Source: Sabellastarte sp. h YS-2021
Taxonomy: Eukaryota > Annelida > Polychaeta > Sabellida > Sabellidae
Direction: 5' to 3'
DNA length: 64,000 nucleotides
Assembly: GCA_964017235.1 (NCBI GenBank)
Contig: OZ024940.1
Span: 25,549,615-25,613,614, forward strand
Shown here one piece after another: positions 10,357 through 21,468 of the stretch. Positions within the stretch are counted from its first letter, which is position 1; each line of letters opens with the position of its first letter. The notes under the pieces are model-generated. The model had not been told where the DNA came from, did not search any database, and saw nothing but the letters and a program-made list of their open reading frames with translations. Made by a program: the position numbers and the translations under genes.

Positions 10357-11885
10357 AAAACTGGGTCAATTAAATGTAACTACTCTGAAGAGGCGTCAAT
10401 AGTGTATTGTTAGCTAGCACTCTAAATTGACTTTTTGTCGCCTTAAAAATCAACCCATGTAACGGAGCTATGACTTGAGTTTGTTGCTCAGTAAAATGCT
10501 TTCTTTTAAACCAAATGCATTCCATTTATTTTTCCTTATTGGCACAAAAACCCAAATAAATTCGTTACCTGTGACGAAGAAGAGCTGAATTGGGTTGGTT
10601 GATCCATTATGAACAAGATTTATTTATATATTCCCCTACCCAGCCATTATATCCTTTACAAGTATTCGTTCATAGAATAATTCTTACATAAAGTGTTTTC
10701 TATCTTATTGCAATACACTTGTACTGTAATGAATGAATTGATTAATAAACTAATATGTACCACACAACACAAAGGGATACATATTGCCCAGACATAGTGC
10801 CCACACTGTTTATAATTCGCCCAGCATAATACCATAATTTGTTATGGACTTAGTAGCATCCAAGCCTTTAATTACAGGAAACACGCCTCTTCCCTTTCTT
10901 TATATCACAAATGAAATCTGTACCCTAATCCTTAGCCAACGGAGCCTCCTTAGTTCATCTTAGGACCCCCAGCCCCCCCCCCCCCATCCTGTCTATTTTC
11001 CCAGTACTACTGAAACCTCTCCCAGCCCAAAATAGTCCCCTACCGTCGCCCACTATGGCCACCCTCATTCCAAAATTGGTAGATCACTGTGAAATCGCAA
11101 TTAGATCCCCTAATATCGCCCACCCACATACTGTGTTGAAGCCCCACCTGTTATGGGCTACCATGGGCTATTTACCCCCCCCCCCCCCCCCATCCCCCGT
11201 AATCGCGATTTTTCATCTCCCTAATTAAGTGAGGGGTTAATAAGGTAATGGGTTTTATATTAATCTTTTGGCACCCCAACTTTCTCTGTTGTACGAAGCA
11301 GCCATATTGGTCATATACTCTGCAGGTTTGCATCACCCTAATAAAGGGGTTGCTATTGGCATTATAATTATTATTAAAGAAAAATTCCGGGGTGCTTTTG
11401 TTTCCTAACTTAATTATACAGTCAGAAAGATTACTTGCGTATGCTGATGACACCGCCCACATACTGAGAAAATCTTTTCTTTTTCTGGTTATTTAGTTTC
11501 CCCCCCATTATTATGTGTAAGTTGTTGTTTTGTTTATGCTTAAATTATTTGGACATTTTATTAAGATATAGTTTTATATTGGAGCGTGTGTCAGTAGGGA
11601 TTTGGACAGGTTGACATGTATCATGATAGATGGGTTATAACTGTCCACTGGTTTCTTGATTTGTTAATTCAATGGCCACTTATTTAAGTTGTCTTTAGTC
11701 TTTACATAACATTTGAGCAGGTGCTATGTGCTACCTTAGTGACACTTAGATCAGATATAATTTACTTGAGCTTTAACACTTTATAAAAGTCTTATTTTGG
11801 GAGTCAGACGTCCTTTCATCAACTAAGGTTATACTAGAATTTATATTTTAACACTATAGGTCAAAGCTGGATCCCTTTTAATAAC
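10357..11885. other. Spacer with C-runs
   Basis: Contains poly-C runs near 10975-10985 and 11175-11191. Apart from these, no feature was recognised. Confidence 0.5.
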
Positions 11886-12153
11886 TAAAATACACTCGCC
11901 TTTGAACACAGAGGACGTGGGTTCAAACCCAGGTACAGGCAGATGCATAGTGACTCAAATGACCACCTAAAATGGCAGTCCTCTGTCATTGGGTTATACC
12001 CCCAGTGGCAGGCCAAAGAACACCAGGAACATTGATAATGTATCATCCACGAGCCTCTGTCTTTCAGTTAAGGGAATGTCAGTCACTTGAGAGCTTGGGC
12101 TGTACATTTGCAGTCAGGGTGGGTCAAATATGTATCCTGAGTCCTGCAGTAAA
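11886..12153 (+). repeat. SINE-B, 5' part, interrupted by a SINE-A
   Basis: The SINE-B head (B box 'gggttcaaaccc'), core ('cagatgcatagtgactc') and body run up to 'gagtcctgcagtaaa', where a SINE-A is inserted. The 3' part resumes at 12387. Confidence 0.8.
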
Positions 12154-12386
12154 TTTATTTATTTGGGTTTTTTTACATCACTTTCAACACTGTACAGGTC
12201 ATATCACGACGGGTAGTTGGAAGGGCAGAGGAAACCAGTACATACAGTTCGTTAGGGTTCTGTACTGTAAACTGCCGACCAACGGCAAGCAACTATCAGC
12301 TTTCCCACTTGAGGCCGTGCTGGGGATCAAACCCCGGCCTCAGAGGTGGGAGGCGAGAGTGTTACCACTCTGCCACCGTGGCCCCT
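12154..12386 (-). repeat. SINE-A nested in SINE-B
   Basis: Full-length minus-strand SINE-A flanked by the exact 12-bp duplication 'tcctgcagtaaa' (12142-12153 and 12387-12398). That duplicated sequence belongs to the host SINE-B, so the insertion is younger than the host copy. Confidence 0.93.
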
Positions 12387-12469
12387 TCCTGCAGTAAAAG
12401 GGGACATTAAGCTGACATTGATCTCTAGTACAAGGAGATATTGTGCTCGGTGTAAATATACAATGCAGT
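12387..12469 (+). repeat. SINE-B, 3' part, after the nested insertion
   Basis: Resumes SINE-B at the duplicated target and ends 'ggagatattgtgctcggtgt' plus 'aaatatacaatgcag', the family's usual 3' terminus. Confidence 0.75.
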
Positions 12470-12677
12470 AAAAACCAGGCTCTCAATGCATCGCACCTAT
12501 TACCACGATGCAGATTGGACCACAGACGTTCAGAACTGATAAAAAACTCTTCAAATTACACAGATCATATCACAATGAGTAGTTGAAGGGATGGAAGAAA
12601 GCAATGGGTCTCCATTTGGGCTTTGGCAAGTGACTACTAAGGTTCCTTCTTATACAGAGGGTCTGACACAAACCCAT

Positions 12678-12768
12678 GAGGTCCTCGCTGGCCTTAGTGG
12701 CTTGCACGTTTGACATCTTATCACAGGCTATCGCCTCTATATATGTGTTCGACTCCTGCAAGTGGCAA
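12678..12768 (+). repeat. SINE-C head, interrupted by a SINE-A
   Basis: The SINE-C head has 'gtcctcgctggccttagtgg', then 'tgacatcttatcacaggcta' and the B-box region 'gtgttcgactcctgcaagtg'. It is broken at 'ggcaa', where a SINE-A was inserted; the 3' remnant lies at 13001-13051. Confidence 0.8.
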
Positions 12769-13000
12769 CAGCCACCGTGGCAGAGTGGTAACACTCTCAC
12801 CTCTTAGATCGGAGTTCAAATACCGCCCCGACCTCAAGTGGGAAAGCTGGAAGTTGGTTGCCGTTGGTCGGCAGTTTACAGTACAGGACCTTGACACCAA
12901 CTGTATGTACTGGTTTCCTCTGCCCACAAAACTACCCGTCGTGATATGACCTGTACCATGTGTTGAAAGAGAAATAAAACCCAAATAAAAAACAAAGAAA
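12769..13000 (+). repeat. SINE-A nested in SINE-C
   Basis: Full-length plus-strand SINE-A with tail 'aaataaaaaacaaagaaa'. The exact 15-bp duplication 'tcctgcaagtggcaa' lies at 12754-12768 and 13001-13015 and is part of the host SINE-C. The insertion therefore postdates this SINE-C copy. Confidence 0.93.
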
Positions 13001-13051
13001 TCCTGCAAGTGGCAATGCCAAGGGCTGTTGAAAGGGACGTAAAACCCTAAA
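13001..13051 (+). repeat. SINE-C, 3' remnant after the nested insertion
   Basis: After the duplicated target the sequence continues 'gctgttgaaagggacgtaaa' and 'accctaaa', the SINE-C terminus. The middle of the SINE-C body is missing. Confidence 0.75.
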
Positions 13052-13093
13052 ATTTAAACTGTGATACAAGCCCGCCACCTCAAACATAAGAGA

Positions 13094-13323
13094 GAGGCCA
13101 CGGTGGCAGAGAGGTAACACTCTCGCCTCCCACCTCTGAGGCCGGGGTTCGATCCTCGGCATGGCCTCAAGTGGGAAAGCTGGTAGTTGCTTGCCGTTGG
13201 TCGGCAGTTTACAGTACAGAACCCTAACGAACTCTATGTACTGGTTTACTCTGCCCTTCCAACTACCCATCGTGATATGACCTGTACAGTGTTGAAAGCG
13301 ACGTAAAACCCCAAATAAATAAA
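13094..13323 (+). repeat. SINE-A, full length, with target-site duplication
   Basis: Near-consensus full-length copy flanked by the exact 14-bp duplication 'tcaaacataagaga' (13080-13093 and 13324-13337). Ends in an 'aaataaataaa' tail. One of the youngest-looking copies in the window. Confidence 0.93.
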
Positions 13324-13429
13324 TCAAACATAAGAGAATATGTTACAACTACACCATGTTGTCTTCTTGCCATTACACTTAGATTATGGCAGTGTATTCA
13401 TATGGTTACACGCCAGCCCCTTCTCAATC

Positions 13430-13525
13430 TTCTTGAGGCTGTGGGTTTGAAATCTGGCTCTTATCTTCAGGGGGAAAGCTCATTAGTTGCTCGCAGATAC
13501 TTGCAGGTTTCCCTGTAGAGTCCTG
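13430..13525 (+). repeat. SINE-A-like fragment, badly decayed
   Basis: Parts of the B box and body can be followed ('gtgggtttgaaatctgg', 'gggggaaagctcattagttg'). Too eroded for a firm boundary. Confidence 0.4.
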
Positions 13526-13646
13526 ATAAGGCATTGGTTAAAATAGTTGAAATTAATACCCAGTAGAAGTTTCTATTTATATAGTACACACAGCTCACAC
13601 TGTCTTATCTGAACCCAGTAATAAATATCTGGCTTTACCAAAATTT

Positions 13647-13842
13647 GGGGTCTCGGTGGTGTAGCTGTAGCTGGTGATTCTCGGCCCGGGCACTTCCTGT
13701 TGGAAAGTTGGTAGTTACTTGCCAATAGAGGTGTTTACAGTGCAAAAATCTTGACCAACTAGTATGCACTGGTTCCTCCACCTATAAAATATATGACCCT
13801 GCTATTGAAAGTGACGTAAGACAAAAAACAAACCTAAATCTA
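13647..13842 (+). repeat. Old SINE-A copy
   Basis: A worn copy: 'ggtctcggtggtgtagctg' at the head, 'gttggtagttacttgccaat' and 'gtatgcactggttcctcc' in the body, and 'attgaaagtgacgtaagac' at the end. No clear target-site duplication. Confidence 0.65.
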
Positions 13843-14346
13843 TATTTACCAAAATGTTCAGATTTCAAATTTCTCCCATGTGTGTTATCTGATGTATCTT
13901 TCACATTGTGGAACCTAAATTCGGACAGAGCCATTAAATATGTTTGCTTACCCAGAGTCTTTGATCTGTCACCTTTTGCGGAAACTGCAGTAATATTTTC
14001 ACGTTGGCCAGTTACATGACCATAGTTTCACTCGTGATTATCCATACCTCAAGATTACCCAAGGTTAGCTTTTGTATCCTAAAAGATTCGGATAAGCTGG
14101 GACAAGTTTACCGTGTTTGGGTAGCTTTTACTCAGGATTGTTGTCTGTGACCCACTTCAGCCTACTGTGAATCACAAATATAACATATTAAGGCATATGG
14201 GGGGTCACTGCAAAATGACAAGGTTATAACTACTGTATAAGCGGGAACTTTCACTAGGCATATTTTTAACCCTTTTTTTGTGGGGAAAAAATGAGCTGAA
14301 TGGTCTTATAAGAGTTATTTGCCTTCCACTTCTCAGGGAATATGAT

Positions 14347-14589
14347 TGATTGGTTTATTTGTTTATTTGGGGTTTTACGTCGCTTTCAACACTGTACAGG
14401 TCATATCACGACGGTAGTTGGAAGGGCAGAGGAAACCAGTACATTCAGTTCACTAGGGTTCTGTACTGTAAACTGCCGACCAACGGCAAGCAACTACCAG
14501 CTTTCCCACTTGAGGCCGTGATGGGGATCGAAACCCCGGCCTCAGAGGTGGGAGGCGAGAGTGTTACCACTCTGCCACCGTGGCCCCCA
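14347..14589 (-). repeat. SINE-A, full length, with target-site duplication
   Basis: Full-length minus-strand element flanked by 'ggaatatgat' (14337-14346 and 14590-14599). Near-consensus throughout, with one missing base in the body. Confidence 0.9.
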
Positions 14590-14599
14590 GGAATATGAT

Positions 14600-14758
14600 C
14601 AAATCCCCAGCCCAAACCTTACGCAAGAAAGAAGTAGATGCTTCCTAATGCCCAATGGTTTATACAGTGTAGAATCTTGATCTTCTAGTAAACACTGTCT
14701 TTTTTCCACTATTACAGATACCTTTTGTGATATGACCTATAGAGTACGTTGAAAGCAA
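14600..14758 (+). repeat. SINE-A-like body, decayed
   Basis: Recognisable pieces are 'gtttatacagtgtagaatct', 'gatatgacctatagagtacg' and 'ttgaaagcaatg'. It lies directly beside the young SINE-A. Confidence 0.45.
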
Positions 14759-14780
14759 TGGTGTTTAGCAGCCAAATATC

Positions 14781-14860
14781 AAAATCAAAGTTGGGGTTTT
14801 ACGTCCCATTCAACAGTCAGGATCATATTGTGAGTGATTCCCAGCAATGTCACTTTTCAG
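14781..14860 (-). repeat. SINE-C, 3' fragment
   Basis: Minus-strand SINE-C terminus ('aaagttggggttttacgtcc', 'cattcaacagtcaggatcat') followed by decayed body. The head is absent. Confidence 0.6.
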
Positions 14861-16647
14861 AGAACACCCAAGATCAAATAAAGGCAACTGAGTCAAAGCT
14901 ACATATCTACTTTCAAAAAGGAAGAAATAGCTTTGGAACTCTGTGGTAGATCCCCAACCAATTCTGGCATGTAAATGCTGGTGAAATGTTCCGAATGATC
15001 AAGTGAAATAAATAAAAATATTCCCTCGCACAGAAATCTAGAAACTGGAAAGGACTCTGAAAAAATGTTATCAAAGCCTCTAACAACGTCACTTTATGGC
15101 AGATTAAATCAAGAAATGACCCAAAATTTGAGATGGCCAAAAAAATAAAAAAAAAACCTCTCTGATTCCTGCAAATGACTCATAAATTTTTGGTTTGATA
15201 GAAGCAGCCCCCCCCCCCCTACTGCCCGGGAGTGAAAAAAATGTGGGGCTATAAGGTCAATGATAGGCCTCCATGCCTAATGGATCTCCCTTGTTGTTTC
15301 AATTTCTGGGTACCCTAATCAACTCTTATGTTCCTATTACTTGAGACAGGGTAACAAAGCCATGGCCAAAATGGGCACTGAGCCATGCTCGGTGGTGGTG
15401 ATGGGGGGGAGGAGATGGCAGGAGAAAGAATACATTGCTCCCAGCCGACGGAAATGGCTGACAATAACTCATAGCCGATCAAATTAGAAATCAGCACGTA
15501 ATCCGATACAGCTCCACATCTTTGCGTGTTTTTGGCGTTGGTGTTGGCTAAATAAGACATAATATCATTTTAAAGGACTGTTAAAGAGATACCTTAGGCA
15601 TATAGGGGTGGATGTTTTTTTGTATTTTTATTATCCACTGTACAATATATTTGACCAAAATACGGGGGACATACTAGTATAGATTGGATAATATTTTTCT
15701 TTGTAATACCAAGTTCCCACCACCCTGGATAATTAATGTCGCAAATGCAAAGACAAGTAGCGATGTTTCCTTAATCTTTTATCAGTTATGTAAACTACCA
15801 AAAATGGTCATTGGAAAGTATTGTCACTTCTTCTTTCATTGCATTAACATCTACGAAGAACCGGGGGGGGGGGGGGGGGGGGGGAGGGGGGGGGAATCTA
15901 AAGTCAAAATTTGCAAGTTTTATATTTACCGATTCTTATATTTTCACAGCTTATTTTTGTACTTTCTTTAGGTAACATATTGACTGATGTAACAACTTAT
16001 TAGAGCAAAGTGGTGAATAATAAAAGTTAAACCACCCTGTTGGTGCATATATTTTAAACATTTTGTCACACTGGAAAAAAGTACTAATGTACATAGAGAG
16101 TGAATGTGATGCACTTGTTTGATATGATGAGAAACTGCATATAAACGTGAAGGTTTTAAACCTAGAAGCTTTTTTCAGTTTACTTTTATCCTCCCTGACC
16201 CATTAATTGGCCAGTATTTTGCCCCCCCCCCCCCTCCCCATGCAATTTTGAATGGTGTTTTGTCCACTGGTATTTTGTCTACTGGCGTTTTTGTCTGCAC
16301 ACTGCATGATATGCCCGGTTTTGAAATGTCCAAGTATGAAATATCCATACCCAAGACAACCCACGCCACCGCTATCAGAAAATCCTGTATCTGCCCCCTG
16401 GTTTATGAAATCGTCTTGATGTACATGTCCATGGCCCTGTAGTCCAAAACACAAGCATGTCCTCTTGTGCCCAGTGCAGTATATCTCAAAGTGGAGATGT
16501 GACTAATAGGGAGATATAGGTTATGATGGGGATACACGTGTAGCTGCCACAACTTGTGCCACAACAGTGGAGATGGATATATACTCATTCTTCAACACCC
16601 ACTAGCCAAACCCAAGATCTCTTTCGAAGGGTATAGGAATCAGTTCA
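14861..16647. other. Spacer with G- and C-runs
   Basis: Contains C-runs near 15209 and 16222-16234 and the long G-run annotated separately. No gene or dispersed repeat was recognised. Confidence 0.5.
15863..15894. repeat. Long poly-G tract
   Basis: Twenty-two G, one A and nine more G in a row. The run could form G-quadruplexes and is prone to length errors in sequencing, so its true length is uncertain. Confidence 0.9.
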
Positions 16648-16796
16648 GAGTTTGGGGCTTTGCGTCCCGTTCAACAGTCAGGGTCATATTGGAACAGGTC
16701 TACAGCACTGCCACTTGTGGAAGTGGAATCCACAGAGAGATGACTGCCTGTGATTAGTATGCCAAACATGCCAACCCACTAGGCCACTGAGGACTT
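16648..16796 (-). repeat. SINE-C, near full length
   Basis: Minus-strand copy from the 3' terminus ('tttggggctttgcgtcccgt') through the B-box region to the head 'gtcctcagtggcctagtggg'. Several base changes in the B box. Confidence 0.8.
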
Positions 16797-19234
16797 CGAG
16801 AAAAGAGTTCAAATAAGATTTCTTCTACACCACAGGCCATTACCGAGTAAGCATAAAGCAAAAATCAAAATACATACAGACATGACCACAGAAAGGTGAG
16901 AACTAAGCATAACCACTCGACCCATGCAGCTTCCCAAACTTCACTGTCTACAATATAGTGGACTTACAAAGAAGGTATTACTAGGGCCGTCACTACTAGC
17001 TGACTAATCGACAGCAGTTGGAACAGTGCTGTACACTGGTTCTTATTTTAAAGCATGAATAATCGCTCAATGTAGTAAAAGATGGCAGAAGGTCTGAATC
17101 CGTAAAATATGCCCATATTGTCACATAAAATAAGTTAAAAGCCAAGAACAGCCACTTTTCTGTATTGTTTATGCATTTATGTAAAACCGGAAGTACCATA
17201 TACACCTCTTATATCGCCCACTTCCTGTCTGAAATAAACGAAGCAGAATCCGCAGGAAAACAGCAAATTTATTAAATTTTACAGATTATAGACATATATT
17301 TTCATTTTATTTCACATTTTTATCGTTTTCATTGCTTTTACAATAAGAAACTTAAAGTTTTCAGTTGTATATATTCGATGGTTATTCGGTGTCTACACGA
17401 ATAGTACTTAGCAATTCGCCGACATGAAATATTTTGGAGTCGTGACGTCCCTAGGTATTACATCGGGCTATGGTGATCTATCAGTTCTGTCTATTTTTGT
17501 TCTCTATATTGGACGAGGGGACGGCAATATAACTAGAAGAAAAACTGACTAATGAGGGGGCAATACAGGAAATGAATAGCCCCCAATCAGGTCATATAAG
17601 CATTGGACTGAATGATGACAAAATTTCTAGTTCAACAAGAAATGGAGAAAAAGCCTCTCTACAGTCAGGCCAAATTATTATGACCCCCCCCCCCCCCCCC
17701 CCCCGACCAGAACTTGTATTTTGGCTCGGATTTCCAACTGCAATAAAATACATAAAATGTAGAGGAGGGAGGTTTCCGGGGATTAGGTTATTTCTATGGA
17801 AATGGAAATAAAAAGCCTTGAGAGTAAATTACTGGCTTTATCAGCAGAAGATGGAAAAGGGAAAAATTGGTAAAGATTGCCAATTTTTAAAGATTTTTGA
17901 GATGTGAATAGTTTGCACTGACGGGGCAGGTTGGAGGGGGGCAAGATAATAATAGAAATTATAAGGAGGTTAGGGTTAAAACATCTCAGGAAAGAACAGC
18001 TTATATCCTTATAAAATTCAAGGAGAATATAATTTGAAATTTGTCTATTTTAAGTTCTTAGCAAATGTATTTGTGGAGAGAGCTTAGATGTTAAAAGCAT
18101 GTTTCATTATTTCGGTTTTTTTGTTTCACCTGTGTTAAGGTACTTGTAACATTTTAATAATTCCCTGCTAGATGTAGCCTAAAACATATACTGTTCGGTG
18201 GCATATGCCATGTAAGGTGCCCAAAGCACGTTGATCGTTGGCATGAATTTTTTACAGGAGTTTTTGTACACAAATTCCGTGTTTTTGTGCCAAGTTAGGG
18301 GGCATGTAATAACTTTTTTTAAATGTTTGAAAACCCCCTTTCACAAGCTCTCACTTGCTAAACTATATTGTACATACCTGAGGAGTCAGGAAGGGGCAGG
18401 ATCACTTTGTGGGGCTCTTACACAGGTATTCGATACCGATTACTCAACAGGTTAGCAACACCATTCCAATTTTATGAAGCTTGTGTTGTCTCTGTGTGTC
18501 AGTTCTGGATGGGTACCCTTGTTTGACAAATTGATTCTTTAGATAATTCTGACATTCAAAATTTTTGTATGGCACAGGAATAGATTAAAATGCTTTTGCA
18601 GAGATAGAAATACAATTCACAGGTGAATACAATTCCCTGGCTTTAATATTTCCAAAGAGAATGTAGCATGGATTGAGTCTTAGCTCAAAAATGGTGGACC
18701 TCTGAGAGGCATGGATGCATTTTCTTTTGCCATATGAGACACGAACCTTCTAGGTCACTAAAATAGAAGTACACAACATACTCAACAAAAGAACAGAACA
18801 AGCAACAAAAGAGAACAGAACTTGTTACACTAATCTATGGCTATAAATTGCAATTATCTCTGCAAAGATCTTGCTGACATTAATGAGACATGGTTTGTCT
18901 TTCTGTGCAAGACAAAAGCCACAAGAAGACAATGTTTTCATTTCAGATCCGTACATTTTTTTTAAAGAGATGGCAATTTATGGCATGTCCATAAAACAGA
19001 CAACATCATCTCATAATTGTTCGTAATTTTCGACATAAGCGGCAACTTATTTGACGGGGTAATTATCACAAGAGATAATGTCTCTTCAGTCTATATGCAA
19101 TACAAGTGATAATTGTTTTCTATTCAACACCTTGGCTGCAAAATGGTGTTACAGATATACGCCCAAAAGAGATTGTTTGTTTTGTAACTGCTTTGCAATT
19201 GTTTACTAAGGAAAGATTAAACACTGTGGCAAGG
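16797..19234. other. 2.4-kb spacer, nothing recognised
   Basis: Apart from the C21 run at 17684-17704, nothing was recognised. AT-rich, with no coding-like frame. Confidence 0.5.
17684..17704. repeat. Poly-C tract (C21)
   Basis: An uninterrupted run of 21 C. Similar shorter C or G runs recur through the window. Confidence 0.9.
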
Positions 19235-19445
19235 TTCACACTTCTAGAGATCTCTTTTTTTTTGTTGTTTTTTTTTGTCTCCGGACTTTCATGAATTGTG
19301 GTACAGCGTGATGAGTAGCTGTCTGTTCACTGAAGTTAAGCAGCAATGGGCTACTTTAGTACTGGGATGGATGACCGCTTTGGTGCACTGCTCGTGTGTC
19401 CGATGGTTTTGCTGCTTACACAAGTAGACCAAATCCCCGTTTCAG
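19235..19445 (+). repeat. SINE-D (5S rRNA-derived), single head
   Basis: T-rich leader with 'ctccggactttcatgaattg', then the 5S-like segment: 'actgaagttaagcagcaatg' (box A and beyond) and 'tagtactgggatggatgacc' (box C region). It continues into 'gtgcactgctcgtgt', shared with the copy at 3.8 kb. The 5' third of a 5S gene is missing, which argues against a functional 5S rRNA. Confidence 0.75.
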
Positions 19446-19477
19446 CCTTGTTCATCCGACCAAAAACCCCCAAAGGC

Positions 19478-19560
19478 TGAGTGGTTTACAAGATGGGTAT
19501 TTAATCTTTTTGCTGTGAACTCAGGGGTCATAAGTTCAAATCCAACACATGACACCATGT
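19478..19560 (+). repeat. tRNA-like SINE head fragment
   Basis: Shows an A-box-like 'ggctgagtggtttaca' and a B-box-like 'ataagttcaaatcc' at tRNA-like spacing. It has no body of families A-C and runs into the dispersed repeat. Confidence 0.4.
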
Positions 19561-19571
19561 GGAAGTCACTG

Positions 19572-20030
19572 AAGGGCCTGTCCCATGGTGAGAAGTTTTT
19601 TCCGGCGGCAGAACCACCTCCAGGTCACCCCATTTCATCCGAGTTGTCCACACTACAGGCGGACGGCCACTGATTGGACACAGTTTTTCAACCTCAACTC
19701 ACCTTTGGTAGCTGTCAAATAAAATGACCAATACCTTAACTCACCTTATGTCGCCATATTACACAAAAAGACGACCAAATCACAACCGTATGTACACCGT
19801 GGACCATATGTGCATGCGCAAAATCATCTGCGCATCCTCACGGTACCAAAATCAGAGGCCAAAATTTGAAACTTTTGGAAACAACCGCGGGACTCGCAAG
19901 GTAATGGACAGTTCATTAATGATTCGCAAGGTCACATACGGACGTCAGACAGCGATCCAAGGACAGGGACATTTCACCAAACGTGGTTTACCACGGGCGA
20001 TACTGCCTGTATTGTGAATGGGGTATTAGC
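19572..20030 (-). repeat. Dispersed repeat, copy 2 (unidentified transposon)
   Basis: Reverse-oriented relative of 6524-7016. Both have a block where 'cacaaccgta' or its counterpart follows 'acgaccaaatca', a 'catgcgcaaaatc' block and the 'cactgattggacac' block. The outer end reads 'tgaatggggtattag'. Diverged from copy 1, and without coding potential. Confidence 0.65.
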
Positions 20031-20804
20031 AGTTGAAATCCACATTTAACCTTTGCAAATAAAATAGAATACCAGACAACACTAAATGGGTACTGCTGTT
20101 TTGGAATCAAATGTATTGACACCATGGTAAGATTTATGACAGGTCTTTGATACTTGACCTAAAACAAAGCTAAATGTGTCAGATATTTTTTTGTCAAGTG
20201 AGCTTTCTTCCTTTTTTATCTAAACTTGACACTAACAAAGGGCAAGTTTAGCTGAGAAGAAAAACTAAGCATAGTTATTACCTGACAAAAAAATCCAAGT
20301 CTCAACGTCTTTCCAGATTTTCTTTGAAGAGGACTAATCCAGGAGTACACCCATCTTGTGTCAAAATATGACACCAACTCTGAGGAGGGTTAAGCCACAG
20401 ATAGACCCTATCTTGGATGAAAATATGACCCAGACTTGATGAGTAATTTTCTAGTTAAGCACTCTCAGACGTGCGCAGTTATTATTATCTGACGTCACAG
20501 ACAAGTAAAATATAATTGCTGGGTGTGGGTGGTGTGATTTATATAACTGGGATTAATTGATGGGCGATAATTAAGGAGAGAAGGGTACTCAAATGGCCGC
20601 ATGCACACAGCAATAGCTGTAATTTGGCAGCCCTTCAGGGACAGGGAGCTGATTTTTGTTTTTGTTGGGGGAGAGAGAAGTCGCCCATGGCGAAAATTGG
20701 AGGCATGGCACATTGCAAAAATGTGATGGTAGATTTATTTCCAAAAGCATTTATTATCTTTTTTTAAGACAAGAGCCTGGTTTGATTGGTATGAATTTTG
20801 TAAC
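20031..20804. other. Spacer, nothing firm
   Basis: No repeat recognised. A perfect CRE-type octamer 'tgacgtca' is near 20491, followed by 'gattaattgatgggcgataa'. Whether these are regulatory cannot be told from sequence alone. Confidence 0.4.
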
Positions 20805-21010
20805 TGTACATTTGTATCGGTTATATTGTGAAGGGTAGTTAGAAGGGTGGAGGAAACCAGTACCTACAGTTGGTCAAGGTTCTGTACAGTAAACCACGGG
20901 CCAACAGCAAGCAACTCTCAGCTTTCCCACTTGAGGTATGGTCGAGATTCGAACTCATATCTCAGAGGTGGGGGGAGCAAGTATGTTTTCATATGACACT
21001 GTGGCCTCCT
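20805..21010 (-). repeat. SINE-A, older copy
   Basis: Minus-strand body ('agaagggtggaggaaaccag') and head ('gtcgagattcgaactcatat') with many changes. The tail is eroded. Confidence 0.75.
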
Positions 21011-21144
21011 AGAAAGAGCCTTCACGTACATCAAATCTCTGGAAATTCAGTTTTTAAGGACATAAATACGTTTCCTTTCACTTTAAAAATGTTGTTTCCC
21101 CATACAATTCCCACCTTGCGAAAATCCTAATCATCCATTTTGCA

Positions 21145-21468
21145 TGCCACTGTGGCCTAGCGGGTAACACACTTGTCTAGGAACTGAGAGGACGTGGGTT
21201 CAATCCCAGGTACAGGCAGATACATAGTGGCTCGGATGACCACTTAAAATGGTGGTCCTCTGTCATTGGGTCCTATCCCCAGTGGCAGGTTAAAGAACCT
21301 CAAGGACGTTGATAAATGGTCATCCTTGAGCCTCTATCTTCCAGTTAGGGGAATGTCAGTTACTTGTGAGTTGGGGGCTGTACCTGTACAGTCGGATTGG
21401 TTAAATAGCGCTTTGAGTCCTATAGTATATGGAGATATTGCGCTGAGTATAAATACATAATAATAATA
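21145..21468 (+). repeat. SINE-B, reference copy
   Basis: Best-preserved member. A box 'tggcctagcgg', B box 'gggttcaatccc', core 'ggcagatacatagtggctcg', body 'tggtcatccttgagcctct', end 'tagcgctttgagtcctatag' and 'gcgctgagtataaataca' with a TAA-rich tail. The anticodon-loop position reads 'ctaggaa', which would fit tRNA-Pro(AGG); that assignment is tentative. Confidence 0.88.

Noticed and set aside
19290..19385. A functional 5S rRNA gene
   Set aside because: Only the region from box A to box C is similar, with many changes, and it is attached to a repeat body.
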